DNA of 20,730 bases from M55B165 sp964423265 (GTDB lineage Bacteria; Actinomycetota; Humimicrobiia; Humimicrobiales; Humimicrobiaceae), in assembly GCA_964423265.1 (NCBI GenBank), contig CAYREF010000035.1:1-20730 (forward strand), written 5' to 3'. The translations under genes and the position numbers were made by a program. Position 1 is the first letter of the stretch. The number at the start of each line of letters is the position of its first letter. The notes beneath the pieces were generated by a model that was not told where the DNA came from, did not search any database, and was given only the letters and a program-made list of their open reading frames with translations. Below, in pieces: positions 8,014 through 14,376 of the stretch.

Positions 8014-8052
8014 AATTATACATTTGCATAGATTATTGTCATATGCTCTAAT

Positions 8053-8081
8053 ATAATAAGATATTATTTTATTAATGTCAA
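8053..8081 (-). promoter_or_regulatory. Probable housekeeping-sigma promoter of the tad operon
   Basis: On the minus strand TTGACA (8081-8076, a perfect -35) is followed after 17 bases by TATTAT (8058-8053, five of six for -10). Transcription would begin near 8046, leaving a leader of about 33 bases before the GTG at 8013. A second, poorer pair (ATGACA, 16 bases, TATAAT) lies downstream but would start within the coding region, so I prefer this one. Confidence 0.65.
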
Positions 8082-8113
8082 TACTTTATATATACTTATT
8101 ATATACTTATCTA
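8081..8113. repeat. Three 11-bp tandem repeats upstream of the tad promoter
   Basis: Plus-strand units are ATACTTTATAT (8081-8091), ATACTTATTAT (8092-8102) and ATACTTATCTA (8103-8113). They begin exactly 11 bases apart, about one helical turn, and the first touches the -35 hexamer. This placement suits an activator array binding one DNA face, or an A/T-rich UP element. Confidence 0.55.
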
Positions 8114-8475
8114 AATAGCAGATCCTCAAATAATATCAGCCAGTGGCAGTAGCCGGCCTTAAAAGATAATCCATATCTATCATTTGAATAAACCATTGAA
8201 ATAAAGACGGTATACCTCAGAAAAAAATGATAACTTTTATGAAAATATTTGAAGCCAGGACAAATTGGCCAAGTACCAGATTATACCAGGCTAAATATTC
8301 CATACCATAAAATGAATAGAAGTTCTCGAAGTATATATTTCATAATCAAGTGGGTAAATAGGTAGGTTCTTTTAAGCTATTGGCATATATATTTCTAAAT
8401 ATTTTACTTTACTTATGTTTTTCCGGGTATTACAAGATAAGTGTGCTAACTATAACTTATTTTAGAGTAAAAAGA
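8114..8475. other. Gene-free AT-rich intergenic region
   Basis: No convincing gene, RNA motif or mobile element was found here. A short GC-richer patch (about 8138-8160, with GCCAGTGGC and GGCCGGC-like inverted pieces) and the palindrome GGTATACC near 8210 stand out. ATAAGT and ACTTAT form a weak 6-bp inverted pair near 8438-8462, just after the HigA-like gene stop in its transcription direction, without a T-tract. Plus-strand frames are under 30 codons. Confidence 0.5.
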
Positions 8476-8767
8476 TTATACTGCCTTTAATTGTCTAATT
8501 TTCTGCAATTCAGCATCCTTTTCTAATCTTTCTTCTTCTATATCATCATTCTGCAGGCCCAGCCAAGAGTGTGGTGTATTACCAAAAAACTTGGCCAATC
8601 TAAGAGCAGTATCTGCAGTTATTCTTCTTTTTTTACGGATTATCTCAGAGATTCGTGTCTGGTCTAGATGTGTTTCTTCTACAAGCCTATAGGCAGAAAT
8701 ATTTAAAGGTTCCAAGAATTCTTCTTTTAAAATTTCACCTGGATGAATATTTTTTAACGCCTACCAT
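8476..8767 (-). pseudogene. higA: HigA-type antitoxin (XRE HTH), frameshifted at its 5' end
   Basis: DNA-binding antitoxin of the HigA/VapI group. The intact part encodes EPLNISAYRLVEETHL, then TRISEIIRKKRRITADTALRLAKFF and WLGLQNDDIEE, the helix-turn-helix core and tail of HigA. The family N-terminus is also encoded, as NIHPGEILKEEFL directly upstream in the same frame, but that frame has no start codon and meets TAG. An ATG at 8767 begins MVGVK in another frame. Removing one A from the six-A run (8755-8750) would join the two into a normal protein of 96 residues. Either the sequence has a homopolymer error or the gene is broken; the TTG at 8715 could still give a 79-residue form retaining the HTH. 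No HigB toxin gene lies next to it. Confidence 0.72.
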
Positions 8768-8807
8768 TAAACATATGGAATAACATAATTACAGAATTAA
8801 AATATTA

Positions 8808-9488
8808 CTAAAACCCATAATATTTCTTTCTTATCTTCAATGGATCTACACCAATCATATATGCAGATAAAGACCAGAATATTAAAAATAATATTTTCCA
8901 AAAAGGTTCTTTTTCAAACTTCCTTCCACTGGTTATAACTGGGCCTTTTATTATTGAGGTTTTTCCTTCTTTGTTCATTTTTGCTGAAAAATTTACATCT
9001 TCCATTATTGGCATTTCTTTAAAACCTGACATCTTATTGAATGTAGTTTTCCTTATAAATAAACCCCTGTCACCAAAGTATAACTTAGAAATTCTTGTAA
9101 ATATGTTTCCACCCAGCGATAATATTTTGTAGAAAAACCTATCTCCTTCAACTATCATGGTAAAAGAGCCTCCTACTGCCTCCTGGTTTTGCCTTAAATA
9201 ATCGTTGATTTTCTGCAAGCCTGTTTTGGGTAAAAAGCTATCAGCATGGAAAAAAAGAAAGATATTTCCCTTTGCATTCTCAGCCCCTAGATTTGCCTGG
9301 TAACCTAAATTCTTCCTGTCCGCCCTTATTATCTTGTGTGTAAAATTTGCAGAAATTTTTAAGGTTTGGTCTTTACTTCCGCAATCTACTATTATTATTT
9401 CATGAGTTTGTTTCTGTTTAGAAATGCTTTGAAGGCATTTGCCAATAAATTTTTCTTCATTGTAGGTTGGAATAATAACACTAATCAT
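8808..9488 (-). CDS. Family 2 glycosyltransferase, TIGR04283 (rSAM/selenodomain-associated transferase 2) type
   Basis: GT-A-fold glycosyltransferase-like protein, 226 aa. It starts ISVIIPTYNEEKFI (2-15), then EIIIVDCGSKDQT (30-42), the metal-binding-type HADS (81-84), GDRGLFIRK (139-147), PIMEDVNFS (160-168) and VITSGRKFEKEP. This set (HAD, YGDxGxF, PIMED, TSxRxxE) marks the TIGR04283 subfamily rather than a general GT2. A hydrophobic stretch near 197-212 may contact the membrane. Donor and acceptor are unknown. The gene begins immediately after the oxidoreductase stop and is the last of the cluster. The subfamily is known for lying beside ArsS-like radical SAM genes, as here. Confidence 0.85.
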   Translation of the reverse strand: MISVIIPTYNEEKFIGKCLQSISKQKQTHEIIIVDCGSKDQTLKISANFTHKIIRADRKNLGYQANLGAENAKGNIFLFFHADSFLPKTGLQKINDYLRQNQEAVGGSFTMIVEGDRFFYKILSLGGNIFTRISKLYFGDRGLFIRKTTFNKMSGFKEMPIMEDVNFSAKMNKEGKTSIIKGPVITSGRKFEKEPFWKILFLIFWSLSAYMIGVDPLKIRKKYYGF

Positions 9489-10898
9489 TTAATACCTAAA
9501 AAAATTAATGATCATTCTTATTATCCCGATATTTGCAATGTCTGTAAACCATTCATCAGTGGCACGTTGCACCGCTATCCCAAGACTGGGATAAACATGG
9601 GAAGTTAAGCCAATATCTGGAATCCTTAGAGATTTTCTCCTTGCCAATACCAGTTCGTTAAGCAACTCAGCCGCGCGGGGCCCTAATATATGAGCCCCTA
9701 TAATTTTTCCAAATTTATTTGAAATAATCTTCACGAACCCGTTGGTTTTTCCTTCTATTATGGCCCTGTCATCCCCAGAAAAATTTTGGATGTATACATT
9801 GTACTTCATATTTCTTTTCCTGCATTCCTGTTCTGTAAGCCCAAGGTGCGCTAATACAGGATTAGTAAATGTAGCCCAGGGGACTCCCTGGTAATCAATT
9901 TTATTGTTGAAAGGGAAAAGTGCATTCCTAACTGCAATTTTTGCTTCAATTTCAGAAATATGGGAAAACTGGTAAATGCCATTACAATCCCCTGCTGCCC
10001 AAATATTATTGGCAGTAGTTTTTAAACCCTTATCGGTTAATATAGCTTCTTCGCTATATTTAACTTCAACTTTTTCAAGGTCCAGCCCTTCAACATTAGA
10101 CTTCCGCCCTGTTGCTACCAATAACTTTTCTGCATTGATCTCTTTATCATCAAGTTTAACAGTACAATTATTTTCTTTGACCTCTAGTTGTTTAATTTTA
10201 GAATTTAGGTGAAATTTTATTCCTTCCCTTTTTAGTATCTCATATAAGCTGCTGCTTAATTCTTCATCATCTTTTGGAAGAATTTTTTCTTGAACTTCTA
10301 TTACATTAATTTCTGTTCCAAGCCTGTTAAAACTCTGGGCCATCTCAATGCCTATCGGTCCTGCTCCCAGTATTACCATAGATTTGGGAAGCTCTTTTAA
10401 ATTCCATATATTCCTATTTGTCAGATAGAAAGAATCCAATCCTTTAATTTTTGGGATTTTAGGAGACGACCCTGTAGAAATTATAAATTTTTTGGCAGAA
10501 TATTTTTTTCCGTTCAAGCTTATTGTATTATTGTCTATAAATGAAGGGCTTCCAAAAATAACATCCACATCGTACCTTTTCAATAGTTTTTTCACTTTAG
10601 ATGATTTGGAAGCTTTTTCAGTGATCATATTTACATGTTTAAAAACATTTTCAGCGTAATTCCGTTTTTCTTTTTCTAGATTTTTAAAGTATTTATTGAA
10701 AATTTTAAGGTTTTGTGCATAATGAGCCAAACTTTTGGAAGGGACGCATCCAGTCCAGGAGCATTCTCCGCCAATTTTGCTTTTCTCTATTAATGCAACA
10801 TTAGCCCCAATGGCTCCTGCTGAAACAGCAGCAACAAGCCCTGCTGACCCGGCTCCGATTATAATGAGGTCATAATTTTCATTAGGAAAATTAATCAT
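9489..10898 (-). CDS. FAD-dependent pyridine nucleotide-disulfide oxidoreductase, MerA-like
   Basis: Class I flavin disulfide reductase of 469 aa. It has an FAD-binding GAGSAG (15-20), redox-active Cys46 and Cys51 in GGECSWTGCVPSK, an NAD(P)H-site GAGPIGIEMA near 175, AAGDCNG near 315, and a C-terminal dimerisation domain. It lacks the N-terminal metal-binding domain and the C-terminal Cys pair of true mercuric reductases. The C-terminal active-site text is HVYPSLGIAVQ: the catalytic His position of lipoamide or glutathione reductase is Tyr and the Glu partner is not seen, as in MerA-like relatives. The substrate is therefore open. Its ATG overlaps the radical SAM gene end (ATGATTAA), so it probably works in the same pathway, perhaps supplying thiol reduction. 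Confidence 0.87.
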   Translation of the reverse strand: MINFPNENYDLIIIGAGSAGLVAAVSAGAIGANVALIEKSKIGGECSWTGCVPSKSLAHYAQNLKIFNKYFKNLEKEKRNYAENVFKHVNMITEKASKSSKVKKLLKRYDVDVIFGSPSFIDNNTISLNGKKYSAKKFIISTGSSPKIPKIKGLDSFYLTNRNIWNLKELPKSMVILGAGPIGIEMAQSFNRLGTEINVIEVQEKILPKDDEELSSSLYEILKREGIKFHLNSKIKQLEVKENNCTVKLDDKEINAEKLLVATGRKSNVEGLDLEKVEVKYSEEAILTDKGLKTTANNIWAAGDCNGIYQFSHISEIEAKIAVRNALFPFNNKIDYQGVPWATFTNPVLAHLGLTEQECRKRNMKYNVYIQNFSGDDRAIIEGKTNGFVKIISNKFGKIIGAHILGPRAAELLNELVLARRKSLRIPDIGLTSHVYPSLGIAVQRATDEWFTDIANIGIIRMIINFFRY

Positions 10899-11811
10899 TT
10901 AAGGCTCCATGGCAACTACTGCCACTACCGGCAGTGCAAGCAAAACAATGTTCTGCTGCAAATATTTTTCTCCCAAGATAATTGTTTATATCAGTATTAT
11001 CTATATTAGAAAATCCACCCCTGGGCAGGCCATCTGCCAGATTGAAATCACAATCATAAATGTTTCCCTGCCAGTCTACTGTAACCTGGTTCAGACACAT
11101 CAATTTATCCAAGGTGTTTTCATTAAAATTATTTTTTAAAAGTTGGATATAATTTTTATATCTATTATTTTTAATCAATTGTTTTTTAAAACGGCCCAGT
11201 AAAACATTCGCCAGTGTATAAAGATCATTAAAAAATATCCCATATTCCTGTAATTTGGCTTTATAGGTATCTTCTAAATCTTTTTGGTTCGGCGGTAAGC
11301 TAAAACCAGGTGGATTAAATACTAAATCTAACTTCTTATTTTTTTTTAAACCATATCCAATTTTATTCAGTTTTTTTAAGCTCTCGATGCTTTTCCTGAA
11401 AACATTTTTTCCTCTTTGCTTGTCTACATTTTCCTCGGTAAAGCATGGCAAAGAAGCTACAAGTTCTATATCATTGTTAAAAAGTATGGATTTAAGATGG
11501 TCAAATTTTGGCAAATTAAGTAAAGTAAGATTAGTCCTGAATGAATATTTGCCTACCAGTGACCTGGAATCCAAAATAAGTTTTTCTATATCTGGCATTA
11601 GCTCAGGCGAGCCTCCAGTTATTTCTATAGATTCAGGATTTATTTTTTTAATAAATTCCACTAATTTATTAGCTGTTTTCAAATCCATTACCTCATTACG
11701 CTCGGGGCCAGCTTCCAGGTGGCAATGCTTACAAACCTGGTTGCACTTATAGCCAATGTTTACGCTTATATGCGTTATGGCTTTTCTTTTTATTTTTTTT
11801 AACCTCTGCAT
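10891..11811 (-). CDS. ArsS-like radical SAM protein (TIGR04167 type)
   Basis: Radical SAM enzyme of 306 aa. The 4Fe-4S cluster motif is C23-x3-C27-x2-C30 (YKCNQVCKHCHLEAGP), followed by ITGGSPEL (64-71) as the SAM-binding GGxPE-like motif. The C-terminal DUF3641-type domain ends with CFACTAGSGSSCHGALND (289-306), the Cys-rich tail of the ArsS group. In some relatives a selenocysteine occurs in this domain; none is needed here and the stop is TAA. Characterised ArsS makes a dimethylarsinoyl-deoxyadenosine precursor of arsenosugars. No arsenite methyltransferase is present, so an arsenosugar role is not established. It overlaps its neighbours on both sides (13 and 8 bases). Confidence 0.87.
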   Translation of the reverse strand: MQRLKKIKRKAITHISVNIGYKCNQVCKHCHLEAGPERNEVMDLKTANKLVEFIKKINPESIEITGGSPELMPDIEKLILDSRSLVGKYSFRTNLTLLNLPKFDHLKSILFNNDIELVASLPCFTEENVDKQRGKNVFRKSIESLKKLNKIGYGLKKNKKLDLVFNPPGFSLPPNQKDLEDTYKAKLQEYGIFFNDLYTLANVLLGRFKKQLIKNNRYKNYIQLLKNNFNENTLDKLMCLNQVTVDWQGNIYDCDFNLADGLPRGGFSNIDNTDINNYLGRKIFAAEHCFACTAGSGSSCHGALND

Positions 11812-12527
11812 ATAAATCTCCGGCTACTAATATAATTATTTTCTCTAAAAATCTTATCCATTACTTTCCTTAATTTTTTAAATTTTGAAAGAGGCAAAAA
11901 ATTTAAATGGTCCGCAAGCAGGTAAAGGTCTGGGATATTGTCAATATCATACCATCTTGGAAGTATATATGGATCGATTTTTAACCTATGTAAATTTGCA
12001 ATAACGTCAGAAAAAGTATATCTGCTACTCCACCTTATATTTTTAAGTATATCAGGGTAAAATCTATCAAATCCTATGAGATAAAAACCGCCATCAACTG
12101 CGGGACCAATAGTTACCCTTCTTTTTTTTAAAGCTGAAATAGCCATTTCCAAAAAAAATACAGGCAGAGTTGGGGAATCAGATCCTATTACTATCAACGG
12201 ACTGGGATTTTTTTTAAAATTGTCTGCAATAGCGTTGGATAGCCTCTCTCCTAAGTTTTTTCCTTTTTGCTCTTGGATTTTCCAGCTATTAGAAAATTCT
12301 TTAAAATATTTATACCCGGAAGGCGGACAGTAGCATAATATTTTCTTTATTTTCCCTCTTATGGTAGAAATTTTATCTAAAGCTTCTATTAAAAGAGATT
12401 CTGCAAATTCAGCAGATTGACTTGGCGTTAGAGGAGGAGAAAGCCTGGTTTTTACAAAATTAGGCTTAGGCTCTTTTGTAAAAACCATAACTCTTGTAAT
12501 TTTGTTTTGGTGCTTGGACCCAGCCAT
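11799..12527 (-). CDS. DUF2064 nucleotidyltransferase/glycosyltransferase-like protein, TIGR04282 type
   Basis: GT-A-like fold protein of 242 aa, TIGR04282 (rSAM/selenodomain-associated transferase 1). Diagnostic text is VMVFTKEPKPNFVKTRLSPP (13-32), GSDSPTLP (115-122) and GPAVDGGFYLIGF (141-153), the nucleotide-sugar pyrophosphorylase-like loop, Asp motif and product-binding loop of DUF2064. Function is unproven; the fold suggests transfer of a nucleotide or sugar group. ATG 12527 has no good ribosome site, and an internal ATG at codon 14 just before the domain is an alternative. It overlaps the radical SAM gene by 13 bases and follows the DJ-1 gene by 30. Confidence 0.85.
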   Translation of the reverse strand: MAGSKHQNKITRVMVFTKEPKPNFVKTRLSPPLTPSQSAEFAESLLIEALDKISTIRGKIKKILCYCPPSGYKYFKEFSNSWKIQEQKGKNLGERLSNAIADNFKKNPSPLIVIGSDSPTLPVFFLEMAISALKKRRVTIGPAVDGGFYLIGFDRFYPDILKNIRWSSRYTFSDVIANLHRLKIDPYILPRWYDIDNIPDLYLLADHLNFLPLSKFKKLRKVMDKIFRENNYISSRRFICRG

Positions 12528-12557
12528 AAAAAAATCCGATAATCTTTTAAATAAAAT

Positions 12558-13085
12558 TTATTCTACGGAATAAGCTTCCAGCATCATTATTATATTTTTA
12601 CAAAATACTGGCAAATCTCCTGGATACCTGGATGTAACTATATTATCATCTACCACTACTTCCCTGTCTATATATTCTGCTCCAGCATTTTTTAAGTCTG
12701 TCGATATTGAAAAAAAGCCAGTTACTTTTCTTCCATTTATTATGCCAGCTTCAGCCAGCATCCAGGGCCCATGGCAAATTGACCCTATTACCTTGCATGA
12801 TTTCAGGGATTTTTTTACTAAATTTACCATATCTTTATTTCTTCTCATTCTGTCCGGCGCATACCCTCCAGGTATTATCAAACAATCAACATCTTCAAGA
12901 TCTGCATCGGCTGCTGCTATATCTGACTTTAGCAAAACGCCTTTTTTCCCCTTGTATTCCTTGCCTGCCTCGAGTCCTACTATTTTTAGATCATAACCCT
13001 CTTCTAAAAACCTGTAATAAGGATAAATGGCTTCAACATCTTCAAACAAGTCTTCAATTAACATGTATACTTTTCTTTTTTCCAT
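12558..13085 (-). CDS. DJ-1/PfpI family protein (YhbO-like)
   Basis: Class I glutamine-amidotransferase-like protein of 175 aa, close to the PfpI/YhbO branch. The nucleophile elbow GSICHGPWMLAEAG gives Cys104 and His105. Glu in the early LFEDVE segment and CLIIPGGYAPDRMR (68-81) complete the active-site region. Members have been described as intracellular proteases or as glyoxalase/deglycase-type stress proteins; sequence alone does not decide. A clear AAAGGAGAG site precedes ATG 13085. It is the first gene of the run leading into the radical SAM cluster, and its near neighbours are a small Cys protein and superoxide reductase. Confidence 0.9.
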   Translation of the reverse strand: MEKRKVYMLIEDLFEDVEAIYPYYRFLEEGYDLKIVGLEAGKEYKGKKGVLLKSDIAAADADLEDVDCLIIPGGYAPDRMRRNKDMVNLVKKSLKSCKVIGSICHGPWMLAEAGIINGRKVTGFFSISTDLKNAGAEYIDREVVVDDNIVTSRYPGDLPVFCKNIIMMLEAYSVE

Positions 13086-13122
13086 TCTATTCTCTCCTTT
13101 CCAAATAAATGGTATATGGTAA

Positions 13123-13174
13123 AATCCAGCCTTTTAAGTGTTGCCAGGGGTAAATAACAACTTCAGGCTGGATT
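13123..13174. promoter_or_regulatory. Inverted repeat between the small-protein and DJ-1 genes
   Basis: AATCCAGCCT (13123-13132) and AGGCTGGATT (13165-13174) are perfect 10-base complements around a 32-base loop. Inside the loop GTTG and CAAC can pair as a second short stem. On the minus strand the right arm runs into TTTTACC, so it may be a modest terminator for the small gene or a structured leader of the DJ-1 gene. Confidence 0.45.
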
Positions 13175-13183
13175 ATGCTTTAT

Positions 13184-13378
13184 CTATTGCATATGGTGTT
13201 TTAATAACTCTGACAGATCTTTTACATGCTGTTCTTTATCCTTAATGAGTTTTTGCCAAAACTCTTTGCATTCATTACATCCGCTTGCATCTCCGATATA
13301 ATTATTTTTAATCCTCCAGAGACTCTGGTTTTCCTTGGTAAGTTGTTCCATTATGTTATAAGTATTATTATCTAACAT
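13184..13378 (-). CDS. Small Cys/His-containing helical protein, unknown function
   Basis: A 64-residue protein I cannot name with certainty. It is predicted almost wholly helical in two segments: about 5-28 (YNIMEQLTKENQSLWRIKNN) and about 36-62. A C34-x2-C37 pair (GCNECKEFW) lies between them, with H51 and H61-H62 near the end. The second helix is Glu/His-rich (KEQHVKDLSELLKHH), which recalls ferritin-like metal-binding helices; that likeness is only suggestive. The start is secure: AAAGGAGGT, a near-perfect ribosome site, precedes ATG 13378. Lying between superoxide reductase and a DJ-1 protein, it may share a stress role. Confidence 0.72.
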   Translation of the reverse strand: MLDNNTYNIMEQLTKENQSLWRIKNNYIGDASGCNECKEFWQKLIKDKEQHVKDLSELLKHHMQ

Positions 13379-13472
13379 CTGTACCTCCTTTATTTTCTTT
13401 TTCTGTGCTTTAAACCTGCACGTTTTTCTGGATTATTATTTATTAAAATGTGCAGATTCAAAGCTCTACCTG

Positions 13473-13510
13473 AAAACACGGCTGCTACTTTATTAGTGCC
13501 GTGGTGTTTT
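13473..13510 (-). terminator. Hairpin terminator after superoxide reductase
   Basis: On the minus strand, starting 9 bases past the stop, AAAACACCACGGC pairs with GCCGTGTTTT across a 15-base loop, with a 2-base bulge. The A-run and T-run at the ends pair with each other, the form expected of a bidirectional intrinsic terminator, although no further T-tract follows. It would separate the superoxide reductase gene from the small-protein gene. Confidence 0.55.
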
Positions 13511-13518
13511 AAGCCTTA

Positions 13519-13911
13519 TTAAAATTTAAGTTCAGCAGATCCTTCCCATAATCCATGGATATTGCAATATGATGAAGCAAGGAGAGTACCTGGTTTTTCA
13601 GTCTTAAATATAAAAGTACCCCCGTGGTGGGTATAGACTGTGCTGGTATCTGCACCTTCTGTAGAGCTCCCATGGGCTGAGAAGGTTAGATCTCCTATCT
13701 CTATGGGTATTTTTTCTCCTTCAGGAAGAAAGAAAAGTGATACCCACCTTATATGGTGCTGTGTGGTATTTGGATGGGCTACCTCTTTTCCCACCCCAAC
13801 GCTTACCTCTATTTGCTCTCCTTTTTTAGGGGTTCCCTTTAGCTTTATTGCAGGAACATGTTTTTCTTTTTTCCAGTCTGCGCTTTTTATTATTTCATTT
13901 ATCTCTGGCAT
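13519..13911 (-). CDS. Superoxide reductase (neelaredoxin/class II desulfoferrodoxin)
   Basis: Non-haem iron enzyme of 130 aa that reduces superoxide to hydrogen peroxide in the cytoplasm of anaerobes. The iron-site ligands are all visible: His18 in EKHVP (with catalytic Glu16-Lys17), His46 and His52 in HPNTTQHHIRW, and Cys116 and His119 in YCNIHGLW. The N-terminal desulforedoxin domain of class I enzymes is absent, so this is the short, one-iron form. GGAG precedes ATG 13911 at good spacing. A probable promoter with operator-like repeats lies upstream and a hairpin terminator downstream, so it is likely a single-gene unit. Confidence 0.93.
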   Translation of the reverse strand: MPEINEIIKSADWKKEKHVPAIKLKGTPKKGEQIEVSVGVGKEVAHPNTTQHHIRWVSLFFLPEGEKIPIEIGDLTFSAHGSSTEGADTSTVYTHHGGTFIFKTEKPGTLLASSYCNIHGLWEGSAELKF

Positions 13912-13944
13912 TATTGGTCTCCTTTTGTAACTTACAGAAAACTA

Positions 13945-13969
13945 AAACCGGTTTAGATAAACCGATTTA
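13945..13969. repeat. Paired operator-like repeats near the superoxide reductase start of transcription
   Basis: AAACCGGTTTA (13945-13955) and AAACCGATTTA (13959-13969) are 11-mers differing at one base, 14 bases apart. The first contains the perfect palindrome AAACCGGTTT. Between them CGGTTTA and TAAACCG also form a 7-bp inverted pair. They overlap the predicted transcription start, a usual place for repressor sites. The regulator is unknown. Confidence 0.5.
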
Positions 13970-13974
13970 TACAT

Positions 13975-14003
13975 ATTAAAACACAGCCAAATTTTTAGTT
14001 CAA
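13975..14003 (-). promoter_or_regulatory. Candidate promoter of superoxide reductase
   Basis: On the minus strand TTGAAC (14003-13998) is followed by 17 bases and TTTAAT (13980-13975). The match is four of six for -35 and five of six for -10. The predicted start is near 13968, giving a leader of about 57 bases. The -35 lies in one arm of the inverted repeat at 13998-14027. Confidence 0.4.
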
Positions 14004-14027
14004 ACTATAAAAAATTATAGTTTGAAC
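13998..14027. repeat. Perfect 13-bp inverted repeat upstream of superoxide reductase
   Basis: GTTCAAACTATAA (13998-14010) and TTATAGTTTGAAC (14015-14027) are exact complements around AAAA. The stem is AT-rich and has no adjacent T-tract, so an operator for a dimeric repressor is more likely than a terminator. It overlaps the candidate -35 of the superoxide reductase gene. Confidence 0.6.
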
Positions 14028-14376
14028 ATAATAAGCTTAAGTAAAAATATTTTCTTATCTCCAAATGGCAAGGCTTTGTAATGCATTGGGGTAAATAAAA
14101 GATAATGGTTTTAGCAATAGAATGGAAAATTTATGAGCTTAAAAATATGAATGCTTGCCATTTGAATACGCATTTCAATAAAAATTGGAAATCCAGGAAA
14201 AGATACAATAACTTAATTAGTATTTAAAGTTTATGGAAGTAGTTGCTAAAATTACTGCAGTTTTTAAAAGTTTATTTTGGAAATTATTTTCCACCGTTCC
14301 TTAACAAAATTACTTCCTATGCCATTAAGTTAATTTGGCGGGTAGATTTTAACAATATTTGGGCTTCAACACTCCT
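14028..14376. other. Gene-free region between pfkA and the superoxide reductase promoter
   Basis: No gene is supported. The only patterned item is an 11-bp inverted pair, CAAATGGCAAG (14062-14072) and CTTGCCATTTG (14154-14164), 81 bases apart. No clear intrinsic terminator for pfkA was found. A 40-codon plus-strand frame from 14105 has no ribosome site and odd composition. Confidence 0.5.

Noticed and set aside
8015..8040. ATGACA/TATAAT pair as the main tad promoter
   Set aside because: Its start would fall inside the TadZ-like coding region and cut off the GTG; the TTGACA-17-TATTAT pair upstream is a better match and position.
8130..8220. Cyclic-di-GMP riboswitch upstream of the tad operon
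   Set aside because: The GC-richer patch lacks the expected GEMM core sequences and lies upstream of the predicted transcription start, so it would not be in the mRNA.
8228..8311. Plus-strand 28-codon frame in the tad/higA intergenic region
   Set aside because: No ribosome site, no recognisable text and ordinary AT-rich composition; expected by chance.
8716..8807. Possible HigB toxin remnant upstream of the HigA-like gene
   Set aside because: Only about 40 bases lie between the glycosyltransferase stop and the ATG; no HigB text could be recognised in any frame.
10891..11811. Selenocysteine (UGA) in the ArsS-like Cys-rich tail
   Set aside because: The tail ends in ordinary Cys codons and the stop is TAA; no in-frame UGA or hairpin of that kind was needed to explain the protein.
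12707..13108. Long plus-strand frames opposite the DJ-1, pfkA and gat genes
   Set aside because: They mirror well-recognised minus-strand genes, have no family text and no ribosome sites; they are antisense shadows.
14105..14227. Plus-strand 40-codon frame between pfkA and superoxide reductase
   Set aside because: No ribosome site, Asn/Lys-rich translation typical of AT-rich non-coding DNA, and it contains one arm of an inverted repeat.
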